Origin: Serripes groenlandicus
Taxonomy: Eukaryota > Mollusca > Bivalvia > Cardiida > Cardiidae
Direction: 5' to 3'
Assembly (NCBI GenBank): GCA_031761405.1
Contig: JASEVX010000011.1
Span: 31,240,936 to 31,304,935, forward strand
DNA: 64,000 nt
The first letter of the stretch is position 1; each line of letters starts with the position of its first letter. The notes under the pieces were generated by a model that made no database searches, was not told the DNA's origin, and saw only the letters and a program-made list of their open reading frames with translations. The position numbers were made by a program, and so were the translations under genes. Shown here one piece after another: positions 10,766 through 22,700 of the stretch.

Positions 10766-13700
10766 GTTACAACTCTTACGTTTCCACTCCATAACTGTCT
10801 ACCATATTTGACTGATTCTAAGCAAATTTCAAATGAAGGTAGGCTGAGAATTGAGATTATGGTAGCTAAGATGATTAGGATGCCTGGGATGCCTTTGAGA
10901 CGATTGGGTCAAGGGTCACTGTACATGTGCAACATATGCAATTATTTTTACTCATGAATATGGCAAGAAATTGAAATATATAAGGTGTCCATATCATATC
11001 TATATATTAATGTATACATGTATAAATCTAAATTAAATTTAATTAATTACTATTTTTCCTTTAATTTATTGTCTTAACCATTTCTGTATGTATATTTGTG
11101 TTTATCAGCCATGAGCTGTTTATGCTTAAGTTTGGAGATAACATATTTGTTCTGTAATATTAAAATGTTGAAAATGCCACTTTGAGACAGAGATAAAACC
11201 ATTGTGGAAATATATGTATTACCGGACAATGTTAATTTGATACAGACTTTTATAGAAATATATTTATCATTGAGAAATGTACTTTTTGTCAGTTAATTTG
11301 AAATTGCAGCTTGTGCAGGAGGGTCAGGACCGGTTTAACCCTTTCCCTCATTTAGATGCTTACTGATGCCTCTGCAGCAAACAACTTTTGAAAACATTGT
11401 GGCCAAAGGAGAAATTGCTCATGATGAGCAATTTCTCCTTTGGCCACAATGTTTTCAACTTCATTTAACAAGAAAGCTATCTTTTATGGAGATTTTTCCG
11501 GTTTTTGTCACTATGTTTTCAAAGTCGTCTGCTGCAGATTTGTTGTATGAGGGAAAGGGTTAACTTGATGTAAAAGTTGTAAATAGATACTATGTTTGAA
11601 TGAATTTTTTAACTCACAGTTCAGGTCAAAAAGAGACGCGGTCAGTGTCAAGTCAAACGGAGGGTACTGTCACCATTATCACCGTGGGTAACCCTGCCTA
11701 TCCTAGTAATGTTGTTGGGGTCAGACAACAGCAGCCAAACAGTACAAGATCAAGTCAACAAAGTCTCACAAAGTCTTCAAGGTAAAGTCACTAGTATTTT
11801 TGCTTCAGCTTGTTATGCAAGATGAGGCCTTAGATTACAATAAGAGACATGCTGTAGAAAAACCAAACATTGAATGGAAGATTATGACAACCGAATTGCA
11901 TCGATTGATCATTTAAAACTAAATCTATTTCAATTCTATCCCTTCAATATTGCAAGACTTACTATGTAATAATATTGTTTATTACATTTCTATCCATTAA
12001 AGATAAGGTTATCTCGGTGAAAGAAAATTCATAATCGTTGATTTACATTTAATTAACACCTGTGAATTAAACTACCTATAGCAGACGGCTTTTTGAAAAC
12101 ATAGTGACAAAAGAAGAAATTGCACAAAACGTGCAATTTCTCCTTTTGCCACAATGTTTTCCACTTTTTGTCAAAGGTTATCCATTCAATTATGGAGATT
12201 TTCCATTTTTTGACAAAATACGTTCAAAGTCGTCTGCTGCAGAATTGCCGTATTAGGGAAAAGGTTAAGAAGAAACTTTTTAACATTAACTGTCCAAACT
12301 AATCTAATATATGTATGCCTAGATAGTGCACTTGATGTTTTATTTTTAAAAAGGATGATCAAATAACATTATTTACAAACATAAGTTTTGAAAGCCTTTT
12401 GGACAGAGGAGAACATGCTCATAATAAGCAATTCCTCACTTTCCCACAATGTTTTCAGTGTCAAAATAATACTTACCGTACCATATTCCATTATGTTTCA
12501 ATAGTTTGGTATTATATTTTCAAAGCAAATGATTATATTAATGGATTTTTGTTTGTTTTATAGGTGTTTTACGCCGCTTTCAATGATTGTTCATTTATTA
12601 CAAGATGTTTTCTAATTTGCCAGTACTTATATTGGTCCATTTATTCTGACACCAATGAGTCAGTCGTTATGCTAACCCTACAACACTGAAGCCATAACTT
12701 CCATATTTTAAGTCTTAAGTATGACCCGGCCGGAGATTGAACCTGAGACCTCCTACACCGAGGCGGATGCTCTACTACTTTACCACCTTGGTGGTCTATA
12801 TGAATGGAATTTCCATGAGCATGTTGAAGTGTCTATCTTATGATATCCGCTTGTTGAATTAAATATGCTAGAAGTACTTAGAATAGGTGTTAAACTGATT
12901 GTATTAGTTTGTTTAAACATGGAAGCTATTATATTGTGAAGTAACATATTTATCAAGTTGTTTATGTATTATGTTACCTGGTTGACTAGTCAAGTCAGCT
13001 TGTTTCAACAAATTTTAGGCTATTCAAAAAAAATATAGCCATGCAAAAGTAAAACCATTTTGAAGAAGGATCAAATTATTTTAACCCTTTCTCACCTAAA
13101 ACAAATTTGCTGCAGATATCTTTGTAAACATCTACATAAAATATGAAAAATCTCTTTTAACAAAATATTAATTATTGAATAGACTTGAAAACATTGTGGC
13201 AAAAGGGGAAATTTCTAATTATTAGCTATTTTTCCTTTGGCTACAATGTTTTTAAATCTTGTTTGCTGCAGAGGCGTGAAAATTGGACTATAGGTGGGAA
13301 AGGGATTAGATTAATTTTGACCATAAGTTATAATAGATAAAGTTTTCTTTGTTTAAAAATTGCGACCCAAAAATCGCCATTTGTATTACATATGTATACG
13401 TAAATATTAACTATATCTATGTCTTTTTTACAAATATTTATAGAAACAGTATATCCAATGTGAGGTCACTGACGGATCGCCCTGTGAGTCCGACGTCCAC
13501 CTTTGATAGAGCATCGTTAAACAGTGCTTTGACATTGAGTAGCAATAACGGGTTACCGGTAAGTTTGAAATATCTTAAAACTTTCCCACATACAATATTT
13601 CAGCAGCAGACAACTTTGAAAACATCTCGGCAAAAATATTTTAAAACTCTATAAATGATAGTATGAATATTAAATAGAGTTGAAATCATTGTGGCAAATG

Positions 13701-16700
13701 GAGAAATTACTCATCATGAGCAATTTCTCCTTTTGCCAAAATGTTTTCAAAAGGCGTCGGCTGCAGAGGCATCAGAAAGTGCAACATGTTGGAAAGGGTT
13801 AATAAATTGGTTTGATTTGATCATCTCACTAGCTGAAGTTTATATGTGGCATTTAATAACATATTTCCAACATAGGGAAAATCTGATGCAGTCAACTTAA
13901 AAACATCTTGGCAAAAATATGGAAAATCATGATAAATAAATGACACAAAGTTGAATAGAGTTGAAAACAGTGTTGCAAAGGTGCCCATTATTTCTCATTA
14001 ACTTCACTGTTTCTGCTAATTTTCTTTTCAATGCATTCAGACATTACAATGAGATATGGATGTGTGGTTGTATAATGACAAGATTGAAGATACAAGTAAA
14101 GTTAGAATTTGGTTTCTGTAGTTTTCATCTGAACAGACACTGAATATTAAACATTTATATGTTGCAGAATTGAGGATTTGACTGCCAATCGGCATATTTG
14201 TGTTGTCCTGCCTGATTCATCTCATGTTTAGTTAACCCTTTCCCTCACATAGACGCTTTCTGATACCTCTGCAGCAGACGGCTTTTTGAAAACATAGTGG
14301 CAAAAGAAGAAATTGCTAAAAAAGAGCAATTTCTCCTTTTGCCACAATGTTTTTCCACTTTTAGTCATAGGTTATCAATTCAATTATAGAGATTTTCTAT
14401 TTTTTGACAAAATATGTTCAAAGTCGTCTGCTGCAGAATCGCCGTATGAGGGAAAGAGTTAAGCCTTTCTTTTAAAATAAGGGTCCAGGGAACTCACATA
14501 TATTATTTATGCAATTGTAACGCTTGAAAATTACATATAGTTATTGCTCATTTTGAGCAATCTTTTCCTGTTTTAAAATGTTTTTCAAAACTCATTTGCT
14601 ACATTGATGTTAGGTTGCTGAGTTGCCCACAAAGGTGTTTTAGGATATTGTATGTAGTTATTTGTATCTACCGGTACCTTTCAGCCAGAGCCGTTGAGAG
14701 ACGGAGTTCAACATTTTTGTGAGAAACATTTATCAACCATTCGAAATTACATCAACAGCCTGTCTGCCAGAATACCTCTTCCAGCAAAGTGCAGTATTGT
14801 AGGTAGGTCAACAATGTTTTTCTGCTATCCAACGATCAATAACAATGACAAATCTTTATTCAAAAGTACTGAAGGCCACGGGCCCATAATACATAACATA
14901 ATAATTTTTGTATTAATACATTTATGACATTCTGATAAATGTCCCTAAAACTAAAACTCTTTCAATAGCATGTATACGTAGTTTGCTAATTTTCTTATTA
15001 GATTGTAGTAACATTTAAAACTAGTAATGATAGGACAAGATTTATACCTCAAGATTATTAAAACTTCTCACACAAAAGGAGAAAAATCAGAATGTAGGAA
15101 AACGCCCATAGTTATTACGCTCCTTTTAAAAGTAAAACTTTGAGCCATAGTTCAAAATATGGGTTGACGGTTGATTGATTGATAGGGGTTTAACACCGTT
15201 TTCAACAATATTTTCAGTCATATCACGGTGGTCAGTTCATCTACTCATATGTTTCTTGGATTCTCACACCAGTACTCCATACAACATTCTTTCCAAGCAA
15301 CTTGCTGCTTTTCCACATAGACTGATAGCCCATTGGTGGAAGACGAATGACTTTTGTCGGACGTCAGAAAGAATGTTGGCCGAGCTGGGGTTCGAACTCA
15401 CAAACCCTTGGATTGACAGCCCACATCGCTACCAACTGAGAAGGAATGTTTTCTGTAGTCACTGTCTCCATGAAGGAAAGTCTTATAATTATTGATGAAA
15501 AAATAAATACATTTACCGGTGATAACACATAAATGCTAGTATAATAAGTGAGTAGAGTTAAAAACAATGTGGCAATAAGGGGAAATTGCTTGTTTTGAGC
15601 ACTTTCTCCTTTTGACACAGTGTTTTCAAAAGTCGTCTCCTGCAGAGGCTTCAGAAATCGTCGTTATGTGGAAAAGGGTTAAAGCCAATTCACCAAACTC
15701 CCATTCTGTATGAAGAACAGTGTACTGAGTGCTGTACCTGATACAACCTTTCAGAATCATCTGCTTTGATAACCAATTGGTTGAAATCTAATCTAAACCC
15801 TTTTTCACTTACAGATACGTTTCGACATATGTGCAGCAGATGTCTTTTGAAAACATTGTGGTAAAATGAGAATTTGGTCCTTTGGAGCAATTTCTCTTTT
15901 GGCAAGAATGTTTTCAACCCTGTTTAAAAATTAACTTTTCATTAATAGATTTTTTTCCAAACTTTTGCCTAGATGTTTTCAAAGTCGTATCCTACAGATT
16001 TGTAGAAGAAACATTGTTGGAACAATCTTAATTAGGCAATTTCTCCTTTTCGCATTATATTTTCAAAATTTGTTTGTATCAGGTGTAAACTTTTGAAATA
16101 TCCAAGTTTTAATGCTTTTTACCTTTCTTTTCACAGATAGTCGTCACAAGCGTTATGTCCGATTGAACTTTCAGTGTGGAATAAATAATCGAAACTGTCT
16201 GTATGGAAAAGCATTCTTCATTCTCAACACAAAACTCCCCAAAACATGGATTCACCTCATGTTTCTTGCAGTTCAGGTAATTCTACAAGATTATAATTGT
16301 GCACTTAACCCCCATTCTCTCATACAACAATTCTGCAGCAGATGACCTTGAAAACATTTAGACAAAACTATGGAAAATCTCTTAATATGAATAATGTAAC
16401 TATTGAATACAGTTGAAAACATTGTGGCAGAAGGAGAAATTGCTTGATTTGAGCAATCTCTCTTTTTGTCACACTGTTTACAAAAGACGTCTGCTGCAGA
16501 GGCGTCAGAAAGAGTCTATAGGTGGGAAAGGATTTTATCTGCCACAGACAAGTTTCAAAAATATTGCGGCAAAGGGAGAAATTCAATTGATTTATTTCAG
16601 AATTAGCAGTCTAATCTTTTAACTTTTGACGCCTCTGCAGAAGATGACTTTTGAAAACATTGTGGCAAAAGCAGAAATTGCCCATAATGAGCAATTTGTC

Positions 16701-19700
16701 CTTTTGTAAGATTTTTTTTCAACTTTATTCAATAACTGTTCTTTCATTTATAGAGAAATATTGTTGAAAGCGGCGTAAAAAAAAACGTATGTTGTCTGCT
16801 GCACATTTGTTGTATGTGAGAAAGGGTTAACATAATTTATCCTTGCTGTCTGATACTTGTTTCCACACAACATATGTTTGTCATTTCTATGCAATATATA
16901 TTCTTTGTGCCAGTGTTTTGGGTGGAACAATGTCCCACATGCAACTAAATTTGAAAGAATGGAATGTCTCAAAAAATACTTCTTGTGACATCTACAGAGA
17001 TGTGTAAGTACTTGGTAAGACAACCATGAGCTTTGAACAATTTCTCTCTTATTATTAAAGCAAAACCTTTGTTGTGGGTACTCAAAAGAATCGTCAATTC
17101 TTTTGAGTACCCACAACATACGGTTAGAGGGTCAAATAAGGATTTTAGAATATGCAAAAGCCCCTTATATAGAGTTCTGTTTGAACCGATAACTTTTGCT
17201 TTTGTAGTAACTTTGTTTTGTTCATTAATCAAATCTACAAGTGCTACATGTATGTAGATCAATAACATAATTTAACTAAATTTAAGCAGGGAAAAACAAA
17301 AATCTACTAAGTTTCATTAAATTATCTTCATTAGAGCCAAAATTGTAACAAATCTTGATAAAAAAATAAGTAAGCATCATTCAGTACTCCCTTACCTACA
17401 CGTGTATTCACAATCTGTGGCTGCAAGTCATACAAGTTATTATTTTTTATATCACGAAACAGAAAGTATATGCATCGGTTCCTTTTGATAAAGAGGGAAT
17501 ATTATTTTGGAAGCCATATGTCGCTTTGTATTTTACCATGAGTCGTGTGGACGAAGGTCAAAAGAGATGCCTATTTTCCCACACTCGAGTAAACAGTGCA
17601 AAGGCCCTAATCTCTACTGCAAAATAGTAGTCTATTTTAGCTTGAGTATTCGGAGAATATGAGAGCTATTCTACATTAACACTAAAGACAGAAAATACAA
17701 ATTATACAAATCAAAATGTTTTCAATATAAAGGAAATAAGAAATTTTACAAATGAATGAAATTAATTAATGGCCTGTGAATGTTGTCACACCACCTCACT
17801 TGAATGACTTGACATCATATTTCAGTTACGTCATATTATCATAGTTGGTGCCATATTTTGACCTAGTCAAATATGGAATTTCAATCTGTTATGTTGTATT
17901 TGTGTTTGACATTTTGCATGTATTTGGACCAGAAAATGCGGAGGTATAGATATAATAAATGGAATCATTGTATTCATAGGCACAGTCACAATCAGCATTA
18001 AGTCAACAGGATGTGAATGTGAGCAGTCTGAAGGCATGCTGGGACGCCCTGTACCCGGAGAAAAGTAACATCGGCTACTTAACTCTCGTCACTTCATCAT
18101 TCCCTTCTGCAAAGGTAATGATTTGTTTTAACCCTTTCCCCCATATAAACGCTTTCTGACGCCTCTGCAGCAGACAGCTTTTTGAAAACATAGTGACAGA
18201 AGAAGAAATTGCTCAAAACGAGCAATTTCTCCTTTTGCCACAATGTTTTCCACTTTTAGTCATAGGTCATCCAGTTAATTATAGAGATTATCTATTTTTT
18301 GACAAAATATGTTCAAAGTCATCTGCTGCAGAATTGTTGTATGAGGGAAAGGGTAAACCCTTGCAGATGCATTTTGGAAAATCTACAGCAGATGACTTTT
18401 GAAACATTTAAGGCAAAAGGAAACAAAAAATGCTCATAATGTGAAATTTCTCCTTGTCGCACAATGTTTTCAACATGACTTATTAATTGAACTTTCCTTT
18501 AGTGAAATTTTATACAGTTGTCTGCTGCAAGTTTCCTGTTTGTTGGAAAGGGTAAATATTTGTACTTTATTCGATTCAGGTAGACCCTAGACACCGGTAT
18601 AGTGGACAGCTTTTGAAATCATTCTGGGAAAATGGGAAACTTTTCGCACAATAATTTCAATAAAGATGATATGTCCTTATGTCCTCATGCAATACTTTGT
18701 TCTCAAATATTTTTTGTATAAAATCAGGTAAATAGTATATCTAATCAGATATTACATTCTGTTATACCATCTTTTTTTATCAAACTTGCTTTTCATGTTT
18801 TTGATGCTTTTGCAACTGCCCACTTTTGACGACTTTTGTGGGAAAACGAAAATTTTCTCAAGATAAGCTATAACATGAACTGCTCTTCAAACACTGTTTA
18901 TATCTAACAGATTATCAAAGTTAAGTTGTATGCACAAGTTTAATTACTGCTTTCACATTGAGCTGTTGCTGTCACATGATATATAGGCCAGTGGACAATA
19001 TAATTCGAGGGCTTGGCGTGAAACGGTTGTAACTAAAAACCTATTTTGAAAACCCTGGTTTAGGGGCAATTTTGACTCCTTTGTAAACAATGCAAATTTA
19101 GATGCCATTGCTCAGAACGAGCAATGGCACCTAAATTTCCATTGTTTACCAAGAAAAATAATTTAACGCTTATAAATACTTTATGGCGAGGTGATTAACC
19201 TTTTTAAAAAAAATACCAATTTAAGTTACAACCGTTTCACTCCAAGCCCTCGATATATACAATGTTAATATGTGTGTGTATGTGTGTGTGTGTTAACTTA
19301 CTTTGTTATATATTCATCATTTAACTATTTCCACCATACAATAAATAGTCTTTTGCAGATGACTTTGAAAACATCTATGCAAAAATATAAAAGACTCTAG
19401 AAATGAAAGTATTATAATTGGACAGTGTTGAAAGCATTGTGATAAAAGAATAAATTGCTCATTATAACGTTTTCAAAAGTTTATGTTGCACACATGTCAA
19501 AATGCAGTTTTATTTGCAAGGGGATTCATTTTTGCCCTGAACTATTTCAAGTGATATGAATTTCTCTTTTTCAGGACCAAGATGCCTTGTTGCAGGAACT
19601 TCATAGTTATCGCTACTTTGATGTATTTGAGTTTAACGCTGCCAAGAAATATTGGGCGTGCTTCATGTGTAATCATCCAGAGAAGATGTCCGAGTTAATG

Positions 19701-22700
19701 CCTCATGGTCATCCCGTTATTGCTGTATGTTAATTTGTTAGTTCTCAACATCTTGTTAACCCTTTCCCACAAACATACGCTTTCTGACTCTACAGCAGAC
19801 AACTTTGAGAACTTTTTGGCAAAAGCAGAAATTGCTCATCATGAGCAATTTCTCCTTTGGACATAATGTTTTCAACTTCATTCAATAATTTATTTTTCAT
19901 TCATAGAGATTTTCCATATTTATACCCCCAGATACATAGTATATGGGGGCTATATAGGAGTCACGCTTGTCGGTCCGTTGGTCTGTGGACATTTCTTGTG
20001 AACACTATTCCTCAGCAACCCTTTGTCAGAATTCAATATAACTTCACAAGAATGATTGATACTAATCCTAGTTGTGCATATTGTCGGTCTGTTGCACTGC
20101 AATTATTTTTAAATGAGTTATGGCCCCTTGAATTTCTCATACATATGTATATTGTCAGGACCAGCTGATAGTGATATTTCTAGTTTTGACTTCAATTCAT
20201 TCTCCAAAGTCGTTTGCTGCAGATTAAGTTGTGTGTGGGAAAGGGTTTATATTGCCTGCCTTTGCAGGTTGATTCTCTGTGAACACTCCTCCATTGTCTG
20301 TCTGTCTGTCACACTTCATTTAGTGTCGTTTTGGTAGGCCACACATGTGATCCTTCTTACTCTCTTGTGCAAGTGTGAGCTAGTTTGATTACCCCTTTCC
20401 CATGCATTTGCAGCAGATGACTTTTGAAAACATCCGGACAAAAGGAGAAATTGCTCAAAACGAGCAATATCTCCTTTTGCCACAATGTTTTCAACTTTTT
20501 TCAGTAATTATACCTACAATTATAGAGATTTTCCAATTTTTTTAGTAGACATTTTTAAAGTCGTCTGCTACAGATTTGCTGTATGTGGGAAAGGGTTAAT
20601 ACAGGCAAATACTGACATTTCAACAGACAGCTTTTGAAAACATTGTTGACAAAGTATAAATTCCTTAACCTTTACCAGAGACGTAGATAAGATCTTATCT
20701 ATGTCCCTGCCCTTACCCACATGAAACGTTGTCAAAATAATTGTCTTGATGATATCTAGGCTTAGTTTGGATGTAGGTCATGTCAAGTTATAAACTTCAT
20801 CACTAGGCCAAATGGAATGACGATTTGTAAACACTCTAGAGACCACATGTTTTGCTCTAGCAGCTTGAAACTTTTTCAGAATGTTTGTCTTGATGATATC
20901 TAGGCCAAGTTTAAAACAGGGTTTGTTAACACGCCGGAGGCAACATTTTTATCTTTAGCATGTTGAAACTCAGAATAATTGTCTTGATAATATCGAGGCC
21001 AACTTAAAATATAGGTTATGTCTGGTCATAAACTAGGCCACTAGGCCAAATTGAAGGAAAATCTTGTTAACACTCTAGTGAACCGCATTTTTTTGCTTGA
21101 GCAACTTGAAACTTTGTCAGAATGTTTGTCTTAATAATATCTAGGCAAAGTTCAAATATTGGTCAAATCCTCATTTTGAATTTGATTATGTTGAATCTTT
21201 GTCAGAATGGGCGTTTTGATAATATTTAGAATAAGTTTAAATATAGGTCATGTCCCGTCCAAAAATAGGTCATTGTGCCAAATTTGAGAAAATGTTTGTA
21301 TACACTCTTGTAATTCATGTAGCTGAACTGACCACAAAATAATTATAAATGCCTATGTGGTAGGCTTAACCCTTTCCCTTGTATAGACGCTTTCTGACGC
21401 CTCTACAGCAGACGGCTATTTGAAAACATAGTGACAAAAGAAGAAATTGCACAAAACATGCAATTTCTCCTTTTGCCACAATGTTTTCCACTTTTAGTCA
21501 TAGGTTATCCATTCAGTTATAAAGATTTTCTATTTTTTGGCAAAACACGTTCAAAGTCGTCTGCTGCAGAATTGTCGTATGAGGGAAAGGGTTAACTCAG
21601 GTGAGCGATCCAGGGTCATCATCGGCCTGTTGTTTCAGATGGTACTTTTTATACCTCACATTTTTTCAATGCGACAACTTTCATATTTTTAAATCAGGTA
21701 AACATTTTTTATATACATCAAATCTACAGAAGAAGATTTTGAAAATATGGAAAATCTCTATAAATGACAGTATTTTAATTGAATAGAGTTGAAAACCTTG
21801 TGGCAAAAGGAGAAATTGCTCATAATGAGCAAATTCTACTTTTGTCACAAAAATTATTGACTGATTGCAACATTTGTTGTGATATCATGTTGTACAAACA
21901 TGTTTATAATATACATTGACACAAAAATACCTACAGATTTACACATTTCCTTTGACATATATATATTCTTAAAACCCTGTTCATGTTTTAACCTTCTAGG
22001 GTCAGTTGAAAGAAAAGAAGGGACGATGGAAGTTTTTGAAGCGGTGGAAAACTCGATATTTCACTCTGTCCGGTTCACAAATAACATACAGCAAAAGTGA
22101 TTCAGTAAGAATTACAACAGTTTTTTCTTTGATTATAATTTTTTCCATTTAACCCTTTCCCACCTACAGACGCTATCCCACACCTCTGCAGCAGACTACT
22201 ATTGAAAACATTGTGACAAAATGTGAAAATGCTCATAATGTTTTAAACTTTATTTAACCCTTTCCCTCGTACAACAATTATACAGCGGAAGACTTTGAAC
22301 ATATTTTGTCAAAAAATAGAAAATCTCTATAATTGAATGGATAACCTATGACGATAAAAATCCGTCTACTGCAGAGGCGTCAGAAAGCGTCCATATGAGG
22401 GAAAGGGTTAATACTAAGTAATACTTAAAAACTTAAAAGGAGTATTTCATCATTTTATTTTCCCTTAAAAAAATGCCTAAAGATTTCATTTCTTAACAAG
22501 AATTGTTAGTCAGAAAGGTAACTATTTATGTCAACTTATTCATTTACTTAAGTACATTCCACCATTCATGTTTTACAAAATATTAGGGAAACAAAATGAC
22601 AAAAAATGCTTTTAAGTATTTAAGTATTACTTAGTGCTAAGTAAGGCTGATGGAATTGGACCCTGATGGGTGATCGGGTGTAATTGGTGAAGTTTCTTTA